Source: Jiangella anatolica (GTDB taxonomy: Bacteria; Actinomycetota; Actinomycetes; Jiangellales; Jiangellaceae). Taken from it: a stretch of DNA of 64,000 nucleotides. The notes under the pieces are model-generated. The model did not search any database and had not been told where the DNA came from. It saw only the letters and a program-made list of their open reading frames with translations. Positions 24,435-32,004 of the stretch are shown here, piece after piece. Position 1 is the first letter of the stretch. Each line of letters starts with the position of its first letter. Location of the stretch: contig NZ_POTW01000017.1 in NCBI RefSeq assembly GCF_003236295.1, positions 28,166-92,165 on the forward strand, read 5' to 3'. A program made the translations under genes and the position numbers.

Positions 24435-25739
24435 ATGCACCTGCACCGTTCCCTCTTGCTGGCCGTGGCCACGGTGGCTGCGGCCATCGCCGGGCCGACC
24501 GGCGCCGCCGCCGATCCGGATCCGCCGGCCGTCGTCCGCGCGTCGGTCGTCTCCGACGAGTTGGCCGTGACGAACGTCGTGCCCACGTGGGGCGCGCAGA
24601 TCCCGAAGGTCGTCTACGACGGCCACTTCTACTACGCCACGACGCTGGACGGCGACGGCGCGCAGTACCCGTGGTCCGCGCAGGTGTGGCGGTCGCGCGA
24701 CGGCGCCGGCTGGACGCCGGTGCTGCGGCTGCCGGGGCACGTGTACCAGCCGGCCGGCCTGCTCGTCGACGGCGAGGGCGACCTGCACCTGCAGGTGGCC
24801 TGCTACACCGGCGCCGAGTGCTACCCGGGCGTCGCGCCGGCGCCCGGCGGCGAGCTGGCCGCCGTCTACCCGGTGCGGCTGGAGTTCACCGAGCGCAACG
24901 CCGACGGCTCGGTCGACTTCGCCGACTTCACCGACCACACGATCCGCGCCGCGGGCAGCGAGCGGTACTACCAGGGCCTGGCCGTCGACCCGTCCGGCCG
25001 GTACCTGTACTCCGCCTACGCCGTCGACGGCTGGGACCTGTGGATCAACGTCTTCGACACCGTGACGGGCGCGGACGTGCACACGAGCAAGGTGGCCAGC
25101 CCGCCGGCCGGCCGCGCCTGGCTCTACCCGCGGGTGCAGCCGGGGACGGCGCCGAGCGAGGTGTCGCTGACGTTCAGCCAGTACGTCCTCGGCGGCCCGA
25201 ACTCGGCCTACCTGGACGCGGCGCTGCTGTTCTCCTCCGACGACGGCGGCCGGACCTTCGGCCACCAGGAGGTGCTGACGTCCAACCCGGCGCCGGACGG
25301 CGACGGCAACTGGGTGGACGCGTCCGACCTGACCGTCGGCCCGGACGGCGACGTCCACACCGTCTTCTACCGGCGCGACGGCGGCGTCGGCACGCTGTAC
25401 TACCAGCGCGGGCTCGACGGCGACCAGGTACCGGTCGGGCCGCTGGACAACCACTCGCAGATCCTCGTCGCGCCGGACGGGAGGATCAGCGTGTTTTCCA
25501 GCGAGGGCGCCGCGCTTGCCGTCGCCACCAGCGCCGACGGCGTCGACTGGACGATCGAGCGGCACACCGTCCCCGGCGTCGCCGCCGCGCTGTGGCCGAA
25601 CCTGCTCGGCGCCCGCCAGGGCAGCCGGGTCCCGCCCGGCTTCGGCGGCCGGCGGCCGACCGTCGGCATGCTGATGGCCGGCCAGACCAGCGGCGACGCG
25701 GCGTTCCACCCGCTGCTGTTCGTCCGTTACAAGGACTGA
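24435..25739 (+). CDS. Secreted sialidase-like-fold (beta-propeller) protein, paralogue B
   Basis: The 434-residue protein has a signal peptide (MHLHRSLLLAVATVAAAIAG, cut near AAA-DP). It is a clear paralogue of the protein at 7241-8563, sharing PKVVY-like, TLDGDG, YPW, CYTGAECYPG, AGSERYY and LYPRVQPG blocks in the same order. Asp-box-like turns include WRSRDGAGW and FSSDDGGRTF. ATG at 24435 with GGGAG upstream is preferred to in-frame starts inside the preceding hairpin. It is convergent with the enolase-superfamily gene, with a five-base gap. A surface glycan-related role is inferred only from fold-like features. Confidence 0.74.
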   Translation: MHLHRSLLLAVATVAAAIAGPTGAAADPDPPAVVRASVVSDELAVTNVVPTWGAQIPKVVYDGHFYYATTLDGDGAQYPWSAQVWRSRDGAGWTPVLRLPGHVYQPAGLLVDGEGDLHLQVACYTGAECYPGVAPAPGGELAAVYPVRLEFTERNADGSVDFADFTDHTIRAAGSERYYQGLAVDPSGRYLYSAYAVDGWDLWINVFDTVTGADVHTSKVASPPAGRAWLYPRVQPGTAPSEVSLTFSQYVLGGPNSAYLDAALLFSSDDGGRTFGHQEVLTSNPAPDGDGNWVDASDLTVGPDGDVHTVFYRRDGGVGTLYYQRGLDGDQVPVGPLDNHSQILVAPDGRISVFSSEGAALAVATSADGVDWTIERHTVPGVAAALWPNLLGARQGSRVPPGFGGRRPTVGMLMAGQTSGDAAFHPLLFVRYKD

Positions 25740-25744
25740 TCGCG

Positions 25745-26848
25745 TCAACAGCGCATCGCCTCGACGGCCTCGGGGTCGATCTCGACCCCGAGGCCCGGGC
25801 GGTCCGGCGGCAGCAGCAGGCCGTCGGCGATGACCGGCGGCTCGACGACGATGTCGCGGACGTAGCGCAGCGGCCCGACCACGTCGGACTCGTAGGCGAG
25901 GTTCGCGACGACGACGCCGACGTGGGCGCACGCGGCCGTGGCCAGCCCCATCTCGCACTGGCTGCCGAGCAGGCCGGTCAGCCCGGCGGCCTCGGCGGCG
26001 GCGAACGCCTTGACCGCCTGCAGCGGCCCGCCCATCTCCGTCACGTAGACGTTGAGCACGTCGGCGGCGCCGCGGCGGACGATCTCGCCGACGTCGCGCA
26101 GCTCCCAGCAGGACTCGTCCAGCAGCAGCGGCGTCTCCAGCCGGTCCCGCAGCCGGGCCAGCTCGTCCAGGTCGCGCGGCGGCAGCGGCTGCTCGATCAG
26201 CTGCAGCCCGTGCCGCTCCAACGGGCGCAGCGCGGCCAGCGCCTGGGTGGCGCTGCTGTAGGCCATGTTCGCGTCGACCTTGATCGCGACGTCGTCGCCG
26301 ACGGCGGCCCGCACGGCGGCGACGACGGTGTCGTCGACCCGGCCGGGCCGGCCGATCTTCAGCTTCACCGTCGGGAAGCCGGCCGCGACCGCCTCCTCGG
26401 CGGCGGCGACCGTCGCCTCGACCGAGCCCCACGGGATCGGCCACGCCACCGGCACGGCGTCGCGGGCCCGGCCGCCGAGCAACTGGTAGGCGGGCAGCCC
26501 GAATGCCTTGCCGGCGAGGTCGAGCAGCGCCATCTCGACACCGGCCCGCGCGGCGTGCCCGCCGTCCATCGGCAGCGGCAGCCGCCGCCACATCGCGGCG
26601 GCGCAGCGCGGCAGGTCGCACGGGTCCAGGCCGACGACCGCCGGACCGAGGATCAGCTCCACGTCCTGGCACAGGCCGCGTCCGACCCGGCCCCACGACA
26701 TCGCGATCTCGCCCCAGCCGGTCAGTCCCTCGTCGGTGTCGACGCGCACGAGCCCGAACTCCGACGCGGCGATGGCGCCCTGCGTCGCCACCATCGGGGT
26801 GATCCGCCGGCCGCGGATCGGGACGGCCGTCACCGAGGTGATCTTCAT
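25745..26848 (-). CDS. Enolase-superfamily enzyme, mandelate racemase/muconate lactonizing type
   Basis: The 367-residue protein has the N-terminal capping domain and the C-terminal barrel. The KxK motif is K162-L-K164, the metal ligands are D192 (VDAN), E219 (IEQPLPP) and D244 (LLDES). At the position of the second catalytic lysine of the muconate cycloisomerase subgroup the sequence has NVYVTEMGG with tyrosine, so chemistry may differ from that subgroup. CAGGAGG precedes the ATG. It is the last gene of the minus operon starting at 30065. Racemase, epimerase, dehydratase or cycloisomerase activity on an acid sugar is possible. Confidence 0.85.
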   Translation of the reverse strand: MKITSVTAVPIRGRRITPMVATQGAIAASEFGLVRVDTDEGLTGWGEIAMSWGRVGRGLCQDVELILGPAVVGLDPCDLPRCAAAMWRRLPLPMDGGHAARAGVEMALLDLAGKAFGLPAYQLLGGRARDAVPVAWPIPWGSVEATVAAAEEAVAAGFPTVKLKIGRPGRVDDTVVAAVRAAVGDDVAIKVDANMAYSSATQALAALRPLERHGLQLIEQPLPPRDLDELARLRDRLETPLLLDESCWELRDVGEIVRRGAADVLNVYVTEMGGPLQAVKAFAAAEAAGLTGLLGSQCEMGLATAACAHVGVVVANLAYESDVVGPLRYVRDIVVEPPVIADGLLLPPDRPGLGVEIDPEAVEAMRC

Positions 26849-28494
26849 GCCGGGTCCTCCTGTCGCCGGGTCTCGTCGGTCCGATCCTGCCGCGCGGCGG
26901 CGAATGCGCCAGGCCGGTTCTTGCCCAGTGCCAGCACCACCTCGATCCGGTCCGCATCCGGCGCGACGGTGGCGACGGGGTACGTGCGCGGGTCGGTCTC
27001 GACGACGTCGAGTAGGCCGTAGCCCGCCCGCAGGTCCGGCCGGTATCCGTCCGGGACGATGCCGGTGACCAGCCCGGTCGTGACGGCGGGCGCTGCCGGG
27101 GTGGCCCACCACCAGCGCCGCGGCACCCCGTCGAGCCGGACGATCGTGACGGTGCGACGGCGCCGGTCCAGGGTGAGCCGCAGCAGCGTCGCGCCGGCCG
27201 CGTCGACGCCGATGACGACGGCCGCGTCGCCGATCTCGGCCACCCGCAGCGCGGCCGGCTCCAGGCCGGGCGGGTCGGTGCGGTAGACGCCGGAACCGGT
27301 GCGGCGCGACGCCTCGACGTCGACGACGGTCGCCGGGGTGAGGTCGGCGAACGCGCACTCGCCGTCCAGCCAGACGGTGACGATGCCACGGCGGACGGCG
27401 ACCGCGGCCGAGCCGGGCTCCCAGCCGGTGCGCACGTGCGCCTCGCCGAGCGCGGCCGACTGCCAGGACCGTGCCACCGGCTCCGCGGCGGTGTCACCGG
27501 GGTGCCAGAGCGCGGCGTACCCGCTCCATGCCATCAGCAACTGCTCGCCGCGGCGCGGGGTGCGGGCCGGCCACACCTCCAGCCGGCCGGGAGCGGCCTC
27601 CTGCGCGGCGACCGCGGCCAGCGCCGGGTCCGCGCGCTCCCGGGCCAGCGCCGACAGCACCGCGCACATGCCGGTGCTCGACCCGTAGTGCGGCCGCCCG
27701 TCCGCCGTCGCCGTCCGCCGCGGCAGGTAGATCGCCAGGCCGGGCGCCGGGTCCAGCGCCCGCGCATGCGCCGTCAGCAGGTCGTGGCCGGTGACCCGGC
27801 GCAGCGGGTCGAGGAACTGCACCTGGCTGAGCACCGTCGACGCCCAGAACTCCATCCCCTCCGGCGCACCGCAGTCAGTGGCCAGCGCGCCGGGCAGCAG
27901 GTGGTCGCGGAACTGCCGCTCCGTGTCGGCCACCCACGCCTCGGCCTCGGGGACCCGGTCCAGCAGCGCCAGCGCGCCGATCCCGAACCCGGACCACTCG
28001 ACGCTGGAGTGGTGCGGGGAGTGCCGGTCCGCGCCGGCGCCGACCGGGCCGCGGACCACCGGCCGGGAGAACCAGTCCGCCGCCAGCCGGCGCAGGCAGT
28101 CCGCCAGCACACCGGTCACCTCGTCGGCGGCACCCGGCGCCAGCGCCTCGCCCACGCAGTCGAGCCCGACGGCGAGCGCCTTGACGATCCTGGTCGTCGC
28201 GTAGGCGGTGCCGTAGTCCGGCGGCAGCGACGCCTCCCGCCGCCACCGCCGCGCCGTGCCGGCCAGCCGCGCCGACGCGGCGTCGGTGACCCACGGCGAG
28301 CCGTCCAGCCGCGCCGTCAGCGCGAGATGCTCGAGCACGGCGGCGTCGGACATGATCGCCCAGAACCGGTCGTAGAGGTTCTCGTACACCGGGTCGTCGG
28401 CGACCGGCGCGATCCAGTCCTCGGCCACCGGCCGGGACGCCCACAGCCGGGCGTCGACCAGCATCCCGGCCAGCACCTGGTCGCGGAACGTCAT
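26845..28494 (-). CDS. Heparinase II/III-like or toroid-fold polysaccharide lyase-like protein
   Basis: The 549-residue protein has no signal peptide. The first 380 residues look like an (alpha/alpha) toroid, with HHSSVEWSGFGIGALALL and EGMEFWASTVLSQ carrying the His/Tyr/Glu-rich segments usual in uronate lyases. A beta-rich C-terminal domain follows (RRGIVTVWLDGECAFADL onward), as in heparinase II/III proteins. It is coupled by ATGA overlaps to the dimethylformamidase-like gene upstream and the enolase-superfamily gene downstream. Family assignment rests on architecture rather than a decisive motif, so an unusual glycosidase or a binding protein cannot be excluded. Confidence 0.55.
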   Translation of the reverse strand: MTFRDQVLAGMLVDARLWASRPVAEDWIAPVADDPVYENLYDRFWAIMSDAAVLEHLALTARLDGSPWVTDAASARLAGTARRWRREASLPPDYGTAYATTRIVKALAVGLDCVGEALAPGAADEVTGVLADCLRRLAADWFSRPVVRGPVGAGADRHSPHHSSVEWSGFGIGALALLDRVPEAEAWVADTERQFRDHLLPGALATDCGAPEGMEFWASTVLSQVQFLDPLRRVTGHDLLTAHARALDPAPGLAIYLPRRTATADGRPHYGSSTGMCAVLSALARERADPALAAVAAQEAAPGRLEVWPARTPRRGEQLLMAWSGYAALWHPGDTAAEPVARSWQSAALGEAHVRTGWEPGSAAVAVRRGIVTVWLDGECAFADLTPATVVDVEASRRTGSGVYRTDPPGLEPAALRVAEIGDAAVVIGVDAAGATLLRLTLDRRRRTVTIVRLDGVPRRWWWATPAAPAVTTGLVTGIVPDGYRPDLRAGYGLLDVVETDPRTYPVATVAPDADRIEVVLALGKNRPGAFAAARQDRTDETRRQEDPA

Positions 28495-30065
28495 CGGGCG
28501 GCCAGGAAGCGGTCCAGCACGTTGCGGGTCAGCGCCGACACGACGTCGTCGACCAGCAGCGACGTGACGAACGCGATCGAGCCGGTGGACACCACCTCGC
28601 CGCGGCCGAGCGCCGGCACGTGCACCAGGTGGGCGCCGCCGCCGTCGGCGTTCAGGCCGCGGGCCAGCAGCGTCGTGCCGGGCGGCGAGTGCGGCGAGAG
28701 CTTGTCGGTCTCGTGGCCGGACGCGCCGCCGAGGATCCGGCCGTTCAGCGACTCCCGCCCGAACACGTCGCCGGCGGCGAGCCCGGTGCCGGCGAACGCC
28801 CAGTGCGCCGGCTCCACCACCTCGTACGGCGCCGCTGTCAGCAGCCCGCGCTGGTCGTAGCCGACGCCGAGCAACGCCGCCTCCGGCTCGCGCCGGGCGG
28901 TGAACCGGCTCCAGTCCGGCCCCGACCCCGGACCGAGCATGCGCGTGTCGCCGTTGTGCACGAGCATCCGGTCGTCGTCGAGCAGCTCGACCTCGCAGTT
29001 CAGTCCGTTGCCGCCCAGGTGCAACAGCCGCCCGCCGGCGTGCACCCAGTCGCGCACCTGCCGGAACATGCCGTACGTCCAGTACTCCGGGTGGCAGCCG
29101 AGCACGAGCACCCGGTACGCGTCCAGCGGCACCTCGCCGCGGTCCAGCCGGGACTCCGCGTACAGGTCGTAGCCGTAGCCCTGCCGCTCGAGCCAGGCCA
29201 GCAGCCGCCAGTCCGCGGCGGCCAGATGGGCGCCCGGCCGGGTGGTGGTCGGCTGGTCGACCTGCTCGGCGAGCGGGATGCTGAGGTCGGGGTCCGGGCG
29301 GCGCGACGACAGCGGCGGGTAGTGCTCCGCCTCCCACTCACCGGCCGCCGGGTCGGCGTAGAAGGCCAGGTCCTGACGGCGCGAGACCGCGGGGACGGCC
29401 GGCAGCCCGGCCGGGTTGAGGTAGTTGCTGCGCCCGCCGAAGGAGTTGTACGCGGCCCAGGTGAGGTCGCTGGCCAGCACGGCCACCTCTGAGGCCGGCG
29501 TCGACGGCGACACGATCCACGGCAGCCCGTGGAAGCCGCCGCCGTCGTCGCCGACGTGCACGAAGTACAGCCCGCCGCGCTCCGGCGCGACCACCTGCTG
29601 GCCGGGGAACTCGCCCGGCGACCAGTCCACGCCGGAGCCGGCGACGTCGCCGTCGGGCAGCGGGATCGCGGTCGCGCCCGGCTCGTGCTCGCCCATGCCC
29701 AGGGGCGCGACGAGCTCCCGCTCGGCGCCGTAGCGCCACAACGAGAGCCGGTAGGGGAGCGGGCAGGACACCCGGATCTGCGCCGTCCGGCCCGATGTCG
29801 CCTCCTTCGGCCAGACGAAGCCGTACGTGCGGTCGCTCAGCAGCCGGAACCGGACCGGCTCGGCGCCCACGTCGGCGGCGGTGCGCTTCGGCCCGTAGCC
29901 GTCGCGGGACAGCACGACGGCGTACCGGCCGGGCGCGACCTCGGCGTCGATCCGGCCGCTCGCGCCGGACCGGCAGCTCACCGCGACGCCGTCAGCGCCG
30001 GTCAGCTCGACGGCGACGTCCGCGATCGCGACGTCGTTCTCGTCACTGACATAGCCCACTAGCAT
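28491..30065 (-). CDS. N,N-dimethylformamidase beta-subunit-like protein with N-terminal carboxypeptidase-regulatory-like domain
   Basis: The 524-residue protein starts with a beta-sandwich of about 75 residues (MLVGYVSDENDVAIADVAV to PGRYAVVLSRDGY) like carboxypeptidase regulatory domains. From about residue 85 it matches the large-subunit fold of N,N-dimethylformamidase, with ASDLTWAAYNSFGGRSNY, VLVLGCHPEYWT and HLGGNGLNCEVEL as diagnostic blocks. The small alpha subunit of true dimethylformamidase is absent here, so a different amide or glycan substrate is likely. GGAGGG precedes the ATG. It leads a three-gene coupled operon with the heparinase-like and enolase-superfamily genes. Confidence 0.75.
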   Translation of the reverse strand: MLVGYVSDENDVAIADVAVELTGADGVAVSCRSGASGRIDAEVAPGRYAVVLSRDGYGPKRTAADVGAEPVRFRLLSDRTYGFVWPKEATSGRTAQIRVSCPLPYRLSLWRYGAERELVAPLGMGEHEPGATAIPLPDGDVAGSGVDWSPGEFPGQQVVAPERGGLYFVHVGDDGGGFHGLPWIVSPSTPASEVAVLASDLTWAAYNSFGGRSNYLNPAGLPAVPAVSRRQDLAFYADPAAGEWEAEHYPPLSSRRPDPDLSIPLAEQVDQPTTTRPGAHLAAADWRLLAWLERQGYGYDLYAESRLDRGEVPLDAYRVLVLGCHPEYWTYGMFRQVRDWVHAGGRLLHLGGNGLNCEVELLDDDRMLVHNGDTRMLGPGSGPDWSRFTARREPEAALLGVGYDQRGLLTAAPYEVVEPAHWAFAGTGLAAGDVFGRESLNGRILGGASGHETDKLSPHSPPGTTLLARGLNADGGGAHLVHVPALGRGEVVSTGSIAFVTSLLVDDVVSALTRNVLDRFLAAR

Positions 30066-30103
30066 GTGCCCTCCAGCATCAGACCTAGGTTCGGGGCGGC
30101 GGG

Positions 30104-30916
30104 ATGAGCGCAGAGGTGACGGCGGCGGACGTGCGGGCCGCGGCGGCGCGGCTCGGGCTGGCCGGGCGGCCGGTGTGCCTGCACTCGTCGCTGTCGTCGT
30201 TCGGGCGGGTCCGCGGGGGAGCGGACGCGGTCGTGGACGGCCTGCTCGCCGGCGGCGGCACGCTCCTCGTGCCGGCGCAGAGCCCGGTGTTCGCCGCGCC
30301 ACCGCCGGCCGGGCACGTCCCGCTGCCGGACAACGCCGAGGACGACGGCTCGATCCCGTGGACCCGCCCGGCCGCCGGGTACGACCCGGCGGACGACGCC
30401 ATCGGACCGGAGATGGGCGCGATCGCGCGGGCGGTGCTGGCCCGGCCGGGGCGGGCCCGCGGCCGCAACGCGCTGTCGTCGTTCGCCGCGGTCGGCCCGC
30501 TGGCGGACCGGCTGGTCGCCGGGCAGAGCGCCCACGACGTCTTCGCGCCGCTGCGTGAGCTGGCCGCGCGCGACGGAGCCGTGCTGCTGGCCGGGGTCGG
30601 GCTCGACGCGCTGACGCTGCTGCACGCCGCCGAGGAGGACGCCGGACTGCCGCCGCTGACCCGCTGGGCCCGGGTGGCCGGTGCGCCGGACCCGGTGCCG
30701 ACCCGGCACGGGAGCTGCTCGCGCGGGTTCGAGCGGCTGGCGCCCGCGCTCGCGCACGTGGAGCTGACGACGGCGGCCGGGGCGAGCCGGTGGCGGGCGT
30801 ACCCGGCGGCGCGCACGCTGGCCGCCGCGGCGGACGTGTTCCGGCGCGACCCCGGCGCCGCCGCCTGCGGCCGGCCGGACTGCCGGCGCTGCGCCGTCCG
30901 GGCCGCCGGGGGCTGA
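30104..30916 (+). CDS. AAC(3)-family (antibiotic NAT fold) acetyltransferase-like protein
   Basis: The 270-residue protein belongs to the aminoglycoside 3-N-acetyltransferase family. VCLHSSLSSFGRVRGGADAVVDGL is the diagnostic N-terminus, RNALSSFAAVGPLADRL matches the R-x-HP-x-x-S/A-F region without HP, and LLAGVGLDALTLLHAAE is the acetyl-CoA-binding strand and helix. CxxPDCRRC at the end is an odd cysteine cluster. Many actinobacterial homologues are not resistance genes and may act on amino sugars or other amines. It lies divergent to the dimethylformamidase-like operon with 38 bases between the starts. Confidence 0.82.
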   Translation: MSAEVTAADVRAAAARLGLAGRPVCLHSSLSSFGRVRGGADAVVDGLLAGGGTLLVPAQSPVFAAPPPAGHVPLPDNAEDDGSIPWTRPAAGYDPADDAIGPEMGAIARAVLARPGRARGRNALSSFAAVGPLADRLVAGQSAHDVFAPLRELAARDGAVLLAGVGLDALTLLHAAEEDAGLPPLTRWARVAGAPDPVPTRHGSCSRGFERLAPALAHVELTTAAGASRWRAYPAARTLAAAADVFRRDPGAAACGRPDCRRCAVRAAGG

Positions 30917-30947
30917 CCGCCGGGGACCAGAAGCGGTCTTGACCTGG

Positions 30948-31889
30948 TCATCGTGGTGTGGCGCCGACCGTGACCCCGCCGCGCAGGGCCGGGTTCTGCG
31001 TCATGATCCGGGCCAGCTCGGTGCGCTGCTGCGGCGTCAGGGGCAGCAGCGGGCGCCGGCAGTGCCCGCCGTGCTGGCCGCGCAGCTCCAGCATCGTCCG
31101 GTAGAGCGCGAGATCGCCGACGTCGCCGAGCGGGCGCCGGGTGTAGAGGTAGCGGTACTGCCGGATGGCCGCGGCCCACCGCCGCGCGGTCGCCAGGTCG
31201 CCGGCGCGCACGGCGTCGTAGAGGGCCAGCGCCTCGGGCAGCGCGACGTTGAGCACGCCGCTGATCCAGCCGTGCGCGCCCTCGGCCAGGCCGGACAGCG
31301 GCGCCATGAACCCGCCGTAGAACAGGGCGAAGTCCGGCCCGGTCTCGTCGATCACCTCGGGCACCTGGTGGACGGTGGGGAAGGTGCTCTTCACGCCGTG
31401 GATGGCGCCCTCGCGGTAGAGCCGGCCGACGTCGACGGCGTCCAGCTCGGCGGTGCCGCTGTTGCCCGGGTTGTTGTACAGCAGCACCGGCACCGGGCTG
31501 GCCGCGCCGACCGCACGGATGTGCGCCAGCACCTCCTCGCGGTGTGGCCGCATGTAGTAGGGGAGGATCACCAGCACGGCGGCCGCGCCCTCGGCGGCGG
31601 CCGCGCGGGTCAGTTCGACCGACTCGGCCGTCGACGCGGTCCCGGTGCCGGCCACGACCGGCACCCGGCCGGAGGCGGCCTCGACCGCCGTCGCCACCAG
31701 CTCCACCTTCTCGTCGTGGGACATGGCCACGAACTCGCCGCTGGTCCCGGCCACCACCAGGCCGTGCGCACCCTGGTCGACCAGCGACTCCAGGTGGCTG
31801 CGGGTGGCCGGGCGGTCCAGCCGGCCGGCCTCGTCGAACATCGTCAGGCTCGCGGGGAGGACCCCGGACAGGGAGATGCCGTCGCTCAT
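30948..31889 (-). CDS. DapA/N-acetylneuraminate-lyase family aldolase
   Basis: The 313-residue protein has the class I aldolase hallmarks GTSGEF near residue 44, LYNNPG around 139 and the Schiff-base lysine in GVKSTFP near 163. It is more DapA/NanA-like than the homologue at 1539 because it keeps the YN motif. ATG at 31889 is preferred; a TTG at 31901 would place AAGGA directly against the codon. A TTGACA at 31924-31919 on its strand is followed by the ACATAGGACCTATGT site, so it is probably repressed together with the divergent importer operon. It likely cleaves a 2-keto-3-deoxy acid to pyruvate and an aldehyde. Confidence 0.87.
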   Translation of the reverse strand: MSDGISLSGVLPASLTMFDEAGRLDRPATRSHLESLVDQGAHGLVVAGTSGEFVAMSHDEKVELVATAVEAASGRVPVVAGTGTASTAESVELTRAAAAEGAAAVLVILPYYMRPHREEVLAHIRAVGAASPVPVLLYNNPGNSGTAELDAVDVGRLYREGAIHGVKSTFPTVHQVPEVIDETGPDFALFYGGFMAPLSGLAEGAHGWISGVLNVALPEALALYDAVRAGDLATARRWAAAIRQYRYLYTRRPLGDVGDLALYRTMLELRGQHGGHCRRPLLPLTPQQRTELARIMTQNPALRGGVTVGATPR

Positions 31890-31906
31890 GTCGTAACCCA
31901 ATCCTT

Positions 31907-31921
31907 ACATAGGACCTATGT
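31907..31921. promoter_or_regulatory. Palindromic TAGGWCCTA operator between the lyase and importer genes
   Basis: ACATAGGACCTATGT is a perfect 7-base inverted repeat around a single central base. It abuts the minus-strand TTGACA of the lyase and lies nine bases before the plus-strand promoter of the importer operon. Related sites occur at 45337-45370 and 48762-48774, and the FadR-type GntR protein encoded at 47894-48685 is the likely binder. Confidence 0.65.
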
Positions 31922-31929
31922 CAAGAGAC

Positions 31930-31958
31930 TTGACTACACTTTGGCGTCAACCTAGATT
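31930..31958 (+). promoter_or_regulatory. Candidate promoter of the Opp-type importer operon
   Basis: TTGACT at 31930-31935 and TAGATT at 31953-31958 are spaced by 17 bases. Transcription would start near 31965, giving a leader of about 40 bases to the AAAAGGAG ribosome site and the ATG at 32005. Confidence 0.6.
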
Positions 31959-32004
31959 CCCGTCCATCCCCTCCGGCGGATCGACCCACCAAAAGGAGCG
32001 TGTG

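Noticed and set aside
23387..27022. Long plus-strand open frame overlapping the aminotransferase and propeller genes
   Set aside because: Low-complexity Arg/Gly/Ala translation with no family features; the overlapping genes have clear motifs and ribosome sites.
22803..27497. Upstream part of an open frame of about 1900 codons on the minus strand
   Set aside because: Only its last 343 codons (the Gfo/Idh gene, from 22802) are real; the rest is antisense or off-frame to the aminotransferase, secreted-protein and lyase-like genes.
30084..30093. CCTAGGTTCG between the dimethylformamidase-like and acetyltransferase genes as another GntR operator
   Set aside because: It matches only one half of the TAGGWCCTA palindrome and equally resembles a -10 hexamer (TAGGTT), as at 4826.
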